A DNA stretch of 64,000 nucleotides from CAVSRC01 sp963762605 (lineage in GTDB: Bacteria; Pseudomonadota; Alphaproteobacteria; Rhizobiales; Kaistiaceae), in contig CAVXLJ010000017.1 of NCBI GenBank assembly GCA_963762605.1, positions 1 through 64,000 of the forward strand. The letters are read 5' to 3'. The position numbers and the translations under genes were made by a program. The notes beneath the pieces were generated by a model. The model made no database searches, had not been told where the DNA came from, and saw only the letters and a program-made list of their open reading frames with translations. Below are positions 25,305-33,344 of the stretch, piece by piece (position 1 is the stretch's first letter; every line of letters begins with the position of its first letter).

Positions 25305-26053
25305 AGCGGCAGATTCGGTGCGTTTGGCGGGGCGGAGCGGCTTGTCGCCCCAAACCCCACTTCGATTTCAAACCGCTCAAGGATGGGCACCAATGGCGAG
25401 TGCACACGCTCGAGATGGCCGCGATTGCGCAACTCGAGAACCATGGCCACCTGGGGGCCGGAAATCGCGTGCATGAAGCTCTCGCCGGCGGGAACGTAGC
25501 CGAACCGCGCGAACAGGCTTGCCAGGGCCGGCGCAGTGGAAAGCACCGACTGCCGGGCGCCGGAACGAAGCCCCACATCGTATGCAAGGCGGAACAGGCT
25601 GTAGAGGGCCTTGATGTTGAGCTGGCGTTGCGCGCGCACGAAGCGGCTGCACAGAACCGTATTCCGAATGCCCTGCTGACCGGTGCGGGCAATGAGATCA
25701 GCCAGGTAATCGTCAGGCGAAACATCGTCGGCCCAGGACAGGCGAACGGCCATGTCGAGGTCGGTGCGGCCGCAGTGAAGAAGGTTGACGGATCGCGCGT
25801 CGATCGGATCGATCAGCAGCCCTCCGGCCTGCGCTGGGTAGGCCTTTCCCTGCTCCACCACGTAGCGCCGGAAGCGCAATGCGAAGATCGCGCGCAGATC
25901 GGCCCAATCCATCGCGGCGCGAAGATGCCGTCCTTCGCTTGCCCTGAGGTCCGCAACCCCCGGCCATATCTGGTCGAAGTCGGCCGGACGAACGGCGAAG
26001 GGAATCGGGTCGGGAGTTTCCCCAACAGCAGGATCAACCGAGAGCACGTTCAT
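25301..26053 (-). CDS. FeeM-like N-acyl amino acid synthase / autoinducer-synthase-fold acyltransferase
   Basis: A 250-residue protein that resembles FeeM and AHL-synthase-like GNAT enzymes. The region IFALRFRRYVVEQGKAYP with a following DPIDARSVNLLHC matches the N-terminal motif of that family, and NTVLCSRFVRAQRQLN plus FARFGYVPAGESFMHAI match the central and C-terminal GNAT elements. Family members join an acyl chain from acyl-ACP to an amino acid or homoserine lactone. The start overlaps the upstream diiron-protein gene by 20 nt. Being flanked by two methyltransferases and a diiron oxidase suggests that the acyl product is further tailored. The exact substrate is unknown. Confidence 0.7.
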   Translation of the reverse strand: MNVLSVDPAVGETPDPIPFAVRPADFDQIWPGVADLRASEGRHLRAAMDWADLRAIFALRFRRYVVEQGKAYPAQAGGLLIDPIDARSVNLLHCGRTDLDMAVRLSWADDVSPDDYLADLIARTGQQGIRNTVLCSRFVRAQRQLNIKALYSLFRLAYDVGLRSGARQSVLSTAPALASLFARFGYVPAGESFMHAISGPQVAMVLELRNRGHLERVHSPLVPILERFEIEVGFGATSRSAPPNAPNLPL

Positions 26054-26759
26054 ACGCTTCGTCCCAGACCGGCAGGGGATAGACGGCGCGAAAATAATCG
26101 AAGCAGCGAAGCATCGCCGGCACCGTGTCCGGGAACCGCGATACTGTGTCCTTGATCAGGTGACGGAACAGGTTCGAGTGCTTCTCGTCCTCAGTCGCGT
26201 GCTCGACGATGAAGCGAAGACCGCTCGTCGACAAGCCACGCTGATGCAGCTTCTCCAGGAAGGCCGTGGCTACCCGCAATGTGAGGTTCTCGAACAGGTA
26301 CTCGGCGCCAAAATAGCCGAACGGATCCTCCACATCGGCCATACGCCACCAGACGGCGGCGACGGCGAAGGTTGCCGGGCTCGGCGGCTCGCCCAGTGCT
26401 TGCCGGCGATCACCGCCCAGGGTGACGAAATCCTCAAGCGCCCAGAGGCCGTGCTCGGCCTCTTCCGCCTTGTGGTGTGAAACCACCTGAAGGAGCTTGA
26501 CCTCACCCTTGGGCAGCCGTCCGATCATCCGGAAACCGGCTTCGGTGGTGTGCCGCTGATACATGTGAACGGCACGGAAGATCTCTCGAACAACCGCGCG
26601 GAATGCGTGTGGGTCGGCTGACCTGTCGGTCACGAGCCGCCATCCACGCCAAGCCACGATCTCCTCGAAGATTTCGCCGACGCGTGCGTCGAGCACGGCG
26701 AACGCCTCTTCGGCTTCGGCTGAATAGCGGTCGGTTTCGGCGAGTTGGACGACGGACAT
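26034..26759 (-). CDS. heme-oxygenase-like diiron oxidase (HDO / iron-containing redox enzyme family)
   Basis: A 241-residue all-helical protein. The candidate diiron ligands are an ExxH in SHHKAEEAEHG (Glu100, His103), Glu residues in GAEYLFENLT (153 and 157) and HATEDEKH (His187, Asp191, His194), the HxxxDxxH layout of heme-oxygenase-like diiron enzymes. Characterised members oxidise or decarboxylate fatty acids or amino groups, but substrate cannot be predicted. First gene of the four-gene operon; a 26-bp dyad lies 29 bp before its start. It is not TenA-like in motif order, so thiamine salvage is less likely. Confidence 0.7.
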   Translation of the reverse strand: MSVVQLAETDRYSAEAEEAFAVLDARVGEIFEEIVAWRGWRLVTDRSADPHAFRAVVREIFRAVHMYQRHTTEAGFRMIGRLPKGEVKLLQVVSHHKAEEAEHGLWALEDFVTLGGDRRQALGEPPSPATFAVAAVWWRMADVEDPFGYFGAEYLFENLTLRVATAFLEKLHQRGLSTSGLRFIVEHATEDEKHSNLFRHLIKDTVSRFPDTVPAMLRCFDYFRAVYPLPVWDEAYERALG

Positions 26760-26787
26760 AATGCAGGATCGCAGCCCCTCGCCGCCT

Positions 26788-26813
26788 CCGCATCCCCCAA
26801 ATGGGGAATGCGG
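26788..26813. promoter_or_regulatory. 26-bp dyad before the diiron/acyl-synthase operon (candidate LuxR site)
   Basis: CCGCAT (26788-26793) and ATGCGG (26808-26813) are the outer arms, and CCCCA/TGGGG the inner arms, of a dyad in which 11 of 13 positions pair. It lies 29 bp before the first gene of the operon. Size and symmetry suit a dimeric regulator. The neighbouring LuxR-type protein is the obvious candidate. Confidence 0.5.
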
Positions 26814-26943
26814 GGGTGGAACCGCACGGCTAACCTAGACGAGACAGTGCTGTCGGATCGTAGCAGGTTTGTGATTGATGGACCGCCGCGGCGACGTGCT
26901 TGTTCCCGGGCGCATGGGCAATGCCATGACGACCCGCGCTGAT

Positions 26944-27072
26944 ACCGATGGCCTTTCCGGCGCGCCACAAAGCGGCGCGTTCGCTTTGCCGCAAAAGCCC
27001 GGTCTCGACGTAGACGCGCTTGAGGACGGTGCGCACCGCGTCTGGCAGCGATGTGGCAAGCAGAGCGGCTAA
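26944..27072 (-). pseudogene. relic of a LuxR-type DNA-binding domain
   Basis: On the minus strand from 27072 the frame reads LAALLATSLPDA then VRTVLKRVYVETGLLRQSER and AALWRAGKAIG. The second part matches the end of the LuxR helix-turn-helix of the intact neighbour (CRTVLKRIFVKAGVSRQSQL). The middle of the domain (the AEVATVLGLTRE equivalent) is missing and no N-terminal domain is present. I read this as the remnant of a second, related regulator. The rest of the 26760-27068 gap holds only the dyad and promoter of the diiron operon. Confidence 0.55.
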
Positions 27073-27947
27073 TCAAACCGTCGCAGGAACGCCCTCACGA
27101 GCGAGAGGCAGGCCTCCGGCTCTTCGAGATGGGGCAAGTGACTCGACTCCGGAAACGTATGCCCCTCGGCAGCAGGAATGGAGGCCATGATCGTCTCCAT
27201 GCATTCCGGCACGACCTCATCGAACGCGCCACGATAAGCGAGCGTCGGCACGCAGATCGCGCCGAGCCGGTCGACAATCGACCAATTCCGCAAGCTTCCC
27301 TCAAGCAGAAACAGGCTTCGACCGTACATGCTTGTGAATACCGTTGGATCATCAATGAATGCCTGAATCGAACGCAGCAATTCGGCGGGCCATTCGTCCA
27401 ACCGGCAGAGATGACGCTTCGTGAATTCCATCGTCGCCGCCTGATAGGCCGGACTGTCGAGCGTGCCGGCGCGTTCGTTCGCGGATAGTGCTTCCTGAAC
27501 TGCCGCGGGCAGTTGGCTTCGCAGCCGCATCGCGCCAGCAAGAAAAGCCTGCTGATCTGCGAACGTGTTCGCGAGGATGAGCGCCCGCAGTTTCGATGGC
27601 TGTGCTACGGCATGTTGCATGGCCACCGCGCCGCCAAACGACTGCCCCAGCAGGGCATATCGATCGACGGCAAGATGAGCCAAGAGATTGGCGAGTTCAT
27701 CGACCAGAAGATCGATGGTCCAGAATTCCGGTCCGCGATCCGGGTAGTGGGTCGATCGTCCATTGCCAAGTTGGTCGTACAACACGATCGCCCGCTCATC
27801 AGCCAGTGCTGCGAATGCGCTGAGGTAGTCATGCGTGAGGCCTGGCCCGCCATGGACAACAATCAGCGGAGTTCTACCGGAGCGAAGATCCCCTTCGACG
27901 CGATACCAAGTCTGTCCTCCCCCGAAAGGCGCGAAACCTTCGAGCAT
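27069..27947 (-). CDS. alpha/beta hydrolase, proline iminopeptidase-like (S33)
   Basis: A 292-residue alpha/beta hydrolase. The oxyanion word VHGGPGLTHDY (residues 31-41), the nucleophile elbow GQSFGGA (Ser103), an AYRGAFDEVVPE acid segment and the final ESSHLPHLEEPE histidine segment are those of the proline-iminopeptidase-like group. Members cleave amino-terminal residues or amide and ester bonds of small molecules. It is divergent from the LuxR-type gene, sharing an 88-bp promoter region, so it may hydrolyse the compound made by the adjacent operon or a host-derived amide. No signal peptide. Confidence 0.85.
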   Translation of the reverse strand: MLEGFAPFGGGQTWYRVEGDLRSGRTPLIVVHGGPGLTHDYLSAFAALADERAIVLYDQLGNGRSTHYPDRGPEFWTIDLLVDELANLLAHLAVDRYALLGQSFGGAVAMQHAVAQPSKLRALILANTFADQQAFLAGAMRLRSQLPAAVQEALSANERAGTLDSPAYQAATMEFTKRHLCRLDEWPAELLRSIQAFIDDPTVFTSMYGRSLFLLEGSLRNWSIVDRLGAICVPTLAYRGAFDEVVPECMETIMASIPAAEGHTFPESSHLPHLEEPEACLSLVRAFLRRFD

Positions 27948-27995
27948 GATGGCCCCCGAATTTCCCGTTCCGTCCGCCCCGCAACCTGCTATATG

Positions 27996-28015
27996 TGTAG
28001 TTTAGGGCGACTACA
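27996..28015. promoter_or_regulatory. 20-bp lux-box-like dyad between hydrolase and LuxR genes
   Basis: TGTAGT (27996-28001) and ACTACA (28010-28015) form a perfect inverted repeat with an 8-nt spacer, in total 20 bp, the size of a classical lux box. It is 20 bp before the LuxR-type start and 48 bp before the hydrolase start. It could mediate autoregulation and hydrolase control. Confidence 0.55.
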
Positions 28016-28035
28016 ATCGGGCATCTGGGGGAAGG

Positions 28036-29145
28036 ATGCGATTGCAGACGAGCCCAGCACAGATGCTGGAGCCGTGCTACGACGCTTTGGTTGCGCCGGA
28101 GACTTGGCCGGAGGCACTGCATCAGTTCGCCCGATCAGTAGACGCTGTTGCCTGCGCTTTCTTTCCGCGCGGTGCCCGCGAGGAGCGGCTGCAGCTGCCG
28201 GCCTCACCCCATTACAAGGCTTTCCTCGAGGAATTCATCGGCGGCGGCTGGGCAGAATTCGATCATCGCGGACAGCGTGGCTGGCCGCGCTTCGTCGCTG
28301 GTCAGAAAACGATGATCGAACATGACGTTTCTTCGGACGAAGACCGCCGACACCTTCCCCAGTACCATGAGCTCTACGCCAAATATGACGTGCCCTGGTG
28401 GGCCGCGGTCGCGTTCAAGGTTGATGGCAAGCTTTGGGCTGTGCCGTTTCTGAGAAGCAGCAGCCAAGGGGCGTTCTCCCGCGCGGAAGCAAAGCAATTG
28501 CTTGCTTTTGAACCCCATTTCACGCGGCTCGTGCGCTTGGCCAAGCGCCTTGCCGTCTCCAACGCCACCATCACACTCGACGCTGTGGCCCAGGCAGGCT
28601 GCGCGGCTGTCCTGATCGATTGGCGCGGAGCGGTGATCGCAATCAACGCGAAGGCCGACGAGCTGTTCGGCTCCGTCATATCGCTCGCCCGAGGCAGACT
28701 CGTCGCAGACAATCCGAGCACACAGGCGCAGATCGAACAGTTGATCGCCGCGGCCATCAAATCTCCCGATATGGAGATCCTTGGCCATGTCCATCCCGTG
28801 GTCGTGCAACGGCCGGATGCCACGCCTCTGCTTCTCGATGTCCTGCCGATTTCGGGGCTCCGCGCCGACGTCTTTCTCCATGCGCGGGCTCTCATCACAA
28901 TCACGGATATTGGCAAAACCGCAGAGCCATCCATCGAGCGCCTGAGGAAAGCCTTGGGTCTGACCGCGGGTGAGGCGCGTCTTGCGAAACTGATTGGCAT
29001 GGGGATGTCACCGGCCGAAGTGGCGACGGTCCTCGGGCTCACCCGCGAGACCTGCCGTACTGTCCTCAAACGGATCTTCGTCAAAGCCGGCGTCTCGCGG
29101 CAGAGCCAGTTGGCGATCGTCGTATCGCGCATTGGCCGATCCTAG
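28036..29145 (+). CDS. LuxR-family transcriptional regulator
   Basis: A 369-residue regulator. The C-terminal 60 residues form a LuxR/FixJ-type helix-turn-helix (LTAGEARLAKLIGMGM then VLGLTRETCRTVLKRIFVKA). The N-terminal 300 residues are not an obvious autoinducer-binding or receiver domain; a region around WRGAVIAINAKADELFGS and LLDVLPISGL looks PAS-like. No phosphorylation Asp context is recognisable. The start at 28036 has an adjacent GGGGGAAGG; an ATG at 28063 is an alternative. It is divergent from the hydrolase and adjacent to the acyl-synthase operon, which are its likely targets. A damaged relative lies at 26.9-27.1 kb. Confidence 0.85.
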   Translation: MRLQTSPAQMLEPCYDALVAPETWPEALHQFARSVDAVACAFFPRGAREERLQLPASPHYKAFLEEFIGGGWAEFDHRGQRGWPRFVAGQKTMIEHDVSSDEDRRHLPQYHELYAKYDVPWWAAVAFKVDGKLWAVPFLRSSSQGAFSRAEAKQLLAFEPHFTRLVRLAKRLAVSNATITLDAVAQAGCAAVLIDWRGAVIAINAKADELFGSVISLARGRLVADNPSTQAQIEQLIAAAIKSPDMEILGHVHPVVVQRPDATPLLLDVLPISGLRADVFLHARALITITDIGKTAEPSIERLRKALGLTAGEARLAKLIGMGMSPAEVATVLGLTRETCRTVLKRIFVKAGVSRQSQLAIVVSRIGRS

Positions 29146-29454
29146 AGTGAGGTATTGGGCGTGCCGCAGTGCCGCCAAACGCAAAGCGGTGCTGCTCAGC
29201 GGGAACTGCCATACGGCTCGGAGACGTTCCCTAGAAGTCGACCCAGATTGCGGCCCCGCGGTCAGGACCATGGGCGTGCCCGGCTCCACACACATCAGCA
29301 ATGACCAACTGATTTCTGAATCGGTTTCGTTTCTTCGCCTGTGCCCAATGCCCCCAACGGCGACCACAAACGCGATGGCCGAGTCGACGCCGTCAATGCG
29401 GCAGGTCCAAATTGGGCGGCCTTGATTCATGCCGCGGGTCACGCTATTCCGTAT

Positions 29455-29470
29455 TTCGTCGAATGACGAA
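29455..29470. promoter_or_regulatory. ArsR operator dyad
   Basis: TTCGTC (29455-29460) and GACGAA (29465-29470) flank GAAT, a perfect 16-bp dyad 13 bp before the arsR start. The surrounding ATTCGTC words fit known ArsR/SmtB operators. The remainder of the 337-bp gap after the LuxR gene (29146-29454) shows no gene that I can support. Confidence 0.6.
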
Positions 29471-29482
29471 TAGGATGCTCCG

Positions 29483-29824
29483 ATGGCGATTGCCAAGCTG
29501 CAAGTGGCCCGCAGAGTGGAGGCCGCCGGTGCGCATGAGCGGATAGCCAAGGTTGCCAAGGCGCTGGCTCATCCGGCGCGCGTGCAGATCGTCGAGACGC
29601 TTCTGCGGCGAACCACTTGCATCGGTTGCGACCTGGTCGAAGAGGTCGGGCTCGCAGCCTCGACCACATCCGAGCATCTGCGGATCCTCAAGGACGCCGG
29701 GCTCATCGTCGGCGAGATTGCGCACCCGCGGATCTGCTACTCGCTTGATCCTCGCGCGGTCGCGCCGCTGACAGCCTTCGTTCAAGCCATCGAAGCCGGG
29801 CACCCTCCGGTATTGCCGGAGTAA
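29483..29824 (+). CDS. arsR: ArsR-family arsenical-responsive repressor
   Basis: A 113-residue winged-helix repressor. KALAHPARVQIVETLL and LAASTTSEHLRILKDAGLI form the DNA-binding domain. Cys46 and Cys49 in TTCIGCDLVEE are placed like the arsenite-binding cysteines of ArsR variants. The gene is 3 bp before the arsenite permease gene, and the dyad at 29455-29470 gives autoregulation. Arsenite binding to the cysteines is expected to release it from DNA. Confidence 0.88.
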   Translation: MAIAKLQVARRVEAAGAHERIAKVAKALAHPARVQIVETLLRRTTCIGCDLVEEVGLAASTTSEHLRILKDAGLIVGEIAHPRICYSLDPRAVAPLTAFVQAIEAGHPPVLPE

Positions 29825-29827
29825 GAC

Positions 29828-30925
29828 ATGTCCACATTCGAACGCTACCTGACCGCCTGGGTCGCGCTTTGCATCGTTGCCGGTGTCGCGCTCGGCCACT
29901 TCTTCCCGGGCTTCTTCCATGCGGTGGGCTCTGCCGAAATCGCCAAGGTCAACCTGCCCGTCGCGGTGTTGATCTGGCTGATGATCATCCCGATGCTGAT
30001 CAAGATCGATTTCGCGGCGCTCGGGCAAGTCAAGGCGCACTGGCGCGGCATCGGCGTGACGCTGTTCATCAATTGGGCCATCAAGCCGTTCTCGATGGCG
30101 CTGCTCGGCTGGCTGTTCATCGGCTGGTTGTTCAGGGCGTATCTGCCGGCCGACCAGATCAACAGCTATGTCGCTGGCCTCATCCTGCTCGCGGCCGCGC
30201 CGTGTACCGCCATGGTGTTCGTCTGGAGCAACCTGTCCGACGGAGAGCCGCACTTCACGCTGAGCCAGGTCGCACTCAACGACCTGATCATGATCGTTGC
30301 CTTCGCTCCGATCGTGGGGCTGCTGCTCGGCCTGTCAGCCATTACGGTTCCATGGGAGACGCTGCTTCTGTCGGTCGCGCTCTATATCGTTGTTCCCGTC
30401 ATCATCGCCCAGCTGGTTCGCCAGTCGATCATGGCGCGCGGGGGGCAGCAGGCCCTCTCCGCTGTCCTGAAGAAGCTGCAACCTATTTCGCTCGTTGCCC
30501 TCCTGGCGACACTGGTCCTGCTGTTCGGCTTCCAGGGCGAACAGATCCTGGCGCAGCCCCTGGTCATTGCCATGCTGGCAGTGCCGATCCTGATCCAGGT
30601 CTATTTCAACGCTGGCTTGGCCTATCTGCTCAACCGCACGGCCGGCGAGGCCCATTGCGTGGCGGCGCCCTCGGCGCTCATCGGCGCCAGCAACTTCTTC
30701 GAGCTCGCCGTCGCCGCCGCCATCAGCCTGTTCGGGTTCAATTCCGGGGCGGCGCTGGCGACCGTCGTTGGGGTTCTCATCGAGGTTCCGGTGATGCTCT
30801 CGGTGGTCAAGATCGTCAACGCGACACGAGGCTGGTACGAGGCCGGTCCGGCGGTCAAGCGTCGCGTCGCCAAAGAGCAAGGCGCTGCCGCCGCGATCGG
30901 TGACGCCGCCCCGCGGATAGGCTGA
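29828..30925 (+). CDS. acr3: arsenite efflux transporter, ACR3 family
   Basis: A 365-residue inner-membrane transporter with about ten hydrophobic helices. It begins FERYLTAWVALCIVAGVALGH, as ACR3 proteins do. The conserved cysteine is Cys126 in LAAAPCTAMVFVWS, and the conserved glutamate is in SNFFELAVAAAI. It exports arsenite using the proton gradient. It follows arsR closely and overlaps by one base the ATG of the arsC remnant (TGATG). Confidence 0.93.
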   Translation: MSTFERYLTAWVALCIVAGVALGHFFPGFFHAVGSAEIAKVNLPVAVLIWLMIIPMLIKIDFAALGQVKAHWRGIGVTLFINWAIKPFSMALLGWLFIGWLFRAYLPADQINSYVAGLILLAAAPCTAMVFVWSNLSDGEPHFTLSQVALNDLIMIVAFAPIVGLLLGLSAITVPWETLLLSVALYIVVPVIIAQLVRQSIMARGGQQALSAVLKKLQPISLVALLATLVLLFGFQGEQILAQPLVIAMLAVPILIQVYFNAGLAYLLNRTAGEAHCVAAPSALIGASNFFELAVAAAISLFGFNSGAALATVVGVLIEVPVMLSVVKIVNATRGWYEAGPAVKRRVAKEQGAAAAIGDAAPRIG

Positions 30926-31029
30926 TGAATGTCGTCATCCATCACAACTCGGACTGCGGCACCTCGCGCAATGTCCTGGCGATCACTGAGGCGGCGGGCG
31001 ATCGCCCGAGCGTGATCCGGCGGCGATGA
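30925..31029 (+). pseudogene. arsC: truncated arsenate reductase (glutaredoxin type)
   Basis: The 34-codon frame begins MNVVIHHNSDCGTSRNVLAI, the exact amino-terminal signature of glutaredoxin-linked ArsC with the catalytic cysteine in DCGTSRN. It meets a TGA after IRRR, where normal proteins continue for about 100 more residues. I could not follow a continuation in other frames. It is translationally positioned after acr3. A deletion has probably removed the rest. Confidence 0.75.
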
Positions 31030-31371
31030 TTTTCTCCATCGATTTGTCGGCGGCCAGAGCCGCCGGCAAGGGCGCCGAGCCGTGGGGACGTCGGCTATGC
31101 GCCGGCAGTGGTCATCAAGTCGCACGACGGCCGCACGTCCATAAGTTCTCGAGGCTAAACGTGGTGGTAGGATCGTTGTGAGCACCGATATCGGCGTAGC
31201 AGATGACGAAATCGATATACTTGGCGCGGAAAGCGCTAGAGTCGCCGCCGTGGCTGCAAGGCAGTCCGGGTAAGGACGGGTGGTGACGGTCCACGTTTGC
31301 CAGTGCCCACCCATGGGCAATCACGGTTCAACAAGCCGGCCATCGGATGGATGCCGGATTACGGAAATTGC
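31030..31371. other. gap after arsC remnant, no gene supported
   Basis: About 340 bp with no coding region that I can support on either strand. It may hold the debris of the lost arsC 3-prime end and the promoter of the downstream P-type ATPase. No operator-like dyad was evident. Confidence 0.4.
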
Positions 31372-33273
31372 ATGACCAAACCAGCTTCAGCTAATCCGGC
31401 AGCGGCCACTGTCGATGGCATGCTGACTGCCGTTTGGCGACGCAGGAGCACAATTATCGCGGTCGTTGCCATCGTGGCAATTTCGGTGCATGTGCTCCAG
31501 CGCTTTGTCTTCCAGGCGAGTGAAAGCGCATACAATCTTCCGCTGCTGGCCACCCTCGTTCTCGGTGGGGTTCCGCTCGTCTATGAACTCCTTGGGAAAG
31601 CTCTGAAGCGGGACTTCGGGTCCGATCTGCTTGGCGGGATTGCCATCGTCACCGCCGTCATCATGGGCGAGTACCTGGCCGGTTCAATCATCGTGTTGAT
31701 GCTCTCGGGCGGCGAGGCGCTGGAGAGTTACGCGTTGCGCAGCGCGTCATCGGTGCTGGGCGCTCTGGCCAAGCGCATGCCCTCGATCGCTCATCGGAAA
31801 ACGGATTCCGGCATCGCCGACGTGGCGCTGTCCGACGTGGCCGTGGGCGATATGCTCGCGATTTATCCGCATGACATTTGCCCGGTGGATGGCGTGGTCA
31901 CCGAAGGGCATGGCGTGATGGATGAATCCTACCTCACCGGTGAGCCGTTCAAGATTACCAAGACCTCGGGTTCGACAGTGATCTCCGGGGCGATCAACGG
32001 CGAAACCGCGTTGACCATCCGCGCCACCCAGCGGGCTGCTGACTCACGCTACGCAAAGATAATGGAGGTCATGCGCGAGTCCGAACAGACGCGCCCGCGC
32101 CTTCGACGTCTCGGCGACAAGCTGGGGGCGATCTACACTCCGGTGGCGGTTGCGGTGGCGCTGCTCGCCTGGGCGATCAGCGGTGAAGCCGTGCGGTTCC
32201 TGGCCGTGCTGGTGATCGCCACGCCTTGTCCACTGCTCATCGGCATACCCATCGCCATCATCGGCTCGATTTCCCTCTGCGCCCGTCGGGCGATCATCGT
32301 CAAAGATCCCGTCGTGCTTGAACAAATCGCCGAGTGCCGCATCGCGATTTTCGACAAGACGGGAACTCTTACCTATGGCGAGCCGACGTTGACCGAGCAA
32401 CTCATGGCCCCCGGTTTCGCACAAAAAGACGTTCTCGCGCTTGCCGCCAGCCTTGAAGTCTATTCAAAGCATCCGCTGGCCGGCGCCATTCTCGCCCAGG
32501 CAGAAGCGGAAGCGCTGCCGCTCCTGCAAGCGGAACAAGTCAGCGAAGCTCCCGGTCAAGGACTGCGCGGCGCGGTATCAAACCATCAAGTTCAAATTAC
32601 CAGTCGCGGCACGCTCATGGCCCAGAACGTCGCGGGCGTGGAGCACCTGCCCCCCGCGATGGACGGCCTGGAATGTATGGTGGTGGTCGACGGCAAATTC
32701 GCGGCGACCTTTCGCTTGCGCGACGCGCCGCGTGCCGAAGGGCATTCGTTCATTCAGCACCTGGGGCCGAAACACCAGTTCCAGCGCTTCATGATCGTCT
32801 CTGGTGATCGTGAGTCGGAAGTCCGCTACCTCGCCGAAGAGGTTGGCATCACCGAAATTCATGCGCAGAAAAGTCCTGAAGAGAAACTCGCCATCGTCCG
32901 CGCAGAAACGAGTCGTGCCAAAACCCTCTATGTCGGTGACGGCATCAACGATGCGCCCGCCATGATGGCGGCGACGGTGGGCATGGCGATCGGCCAAAAC
33001 AGCGACGTCACGTCGGAAGCGGCCGGCGTCGTGGTGATGGACAACTCCCTCAAGAAGGTGGACGAGTTCATGCACATCAGCCGGCGGATGCGAGCCATCG
33101 CTCTGCAGAGCGCCGTCGGCGGCATGGCCCTGAGCTTGGTGGGCATGGTCTTCGCGGCCGCGGGTCTGTTAAGTCCAGTCGCCGGAGCCATCAGTCAGGA
33201 AGTCATCGACGTGCTCGCCGTGCTCAATGCCCTGCGCGCCGCGTTTCCGCCGAGAGTGATGTCCGATCTGTAG
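31372..33273 (+). CDS. P1B-type heavy-metal-translocating ATPase
   Basis: A 633-residue P-type ATPase. Landmarks are the actuator MDESYLTGEPFKI, the membrane motif ATPCPLLIG, the phosphorylation motif FDKTGTLTYGEP, the SKHPLAGA nucleotide-binding HP motif and the hinge YVGDGINDAPAM. There is no N-terminal heavy-metal-associated domain. The membrane motif is CPL rather than the CPC of Cu/Zn/Cd pumps, so metal specificity is open. The ATG at 31372 (MTKPASANP) is preferred over an upstream in-frame start at 31297. It follows the arsenic genes but has its own upstream gap. Confidence 0.9.
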   Translation: MTKPASANPAAATVDGMLTAVWRRRSTIIAVVAIVAISVHVLQRFVFQASESAYNLPLLATLVLGGVPLVYELLGKALKRDFGSDLLGGIAIVTAVIMGEYLAGSIIVLMLSGGEALESYALRSASSVLGALAKRMPSIAHRKTDSGIADVALSDVAVGDMLAIYPHDICPVDGVVTEGHGVMDESYLTGEPFKITKTSGSTVISGAINGETALTIRATQRAADSRYAKIMEVMRESEQTRPRLRRLGDKLGAIYTPVAVAVALLAWAISGEAVRFLAVLVIATPCPLLIGIPIAIIGSISLCARRAIIVKDPVVLEQIAECRIAIFDKTGTLTYGEPTLTEQLMAPGFAQKDVLALAASLEVYSKHPLAGAILAQAEAEALPLLQAEQVSEAPGQGLRGAVSNHQVQITSRGTLMAQNVAGVEHLPPAMDGLECMVVVDGKFAATFRLRDAPRAEGHSFIQHLGPKHQFQRFMIVSGDRESEVRYLAEEVGITEIHAQKSPEEKLAIVRAETSRAKTLYVGDGINDAPAMMAATVGMAIGQNSDVTSEAAGVVVMDNSLKKVDEFMHISRRMRAIALQSAVGGMALSLVGMVFAAAGLLSPVAGAISQEVIDVLAVLNALRAAFPPRVMSDL

Positions 33274-33344
33274 GCGCCGGATTCCAATTGCGTGCTGCGG
33301 AGCGTGACGGGGGACGCCTATCGCTCGCCCTCTAGAGCTGGCGC

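Noticed and set aside
26034..26759. Diiron-type protein considered as TenA thiaminase or as ferritin
   Set aside because: The ExxH and HxxxDxxH ligand layout fits the heme-oxygenase-like diiron group better; no TenA cysteine motif and no ferritin ExxH pairs.
28036..29145. LuxR-type protein considered as a classical AHL receptor
   Set aside because: The N-terminal 300 residues lack a recognisable autoinducer-binding pattern and are longer than in LuxR/TraR proteins.
31115..31324. Short minus-strand frame after the arsC remnant
   Set aside because: No recognisable domain, no ribosome site and no conservation argument.
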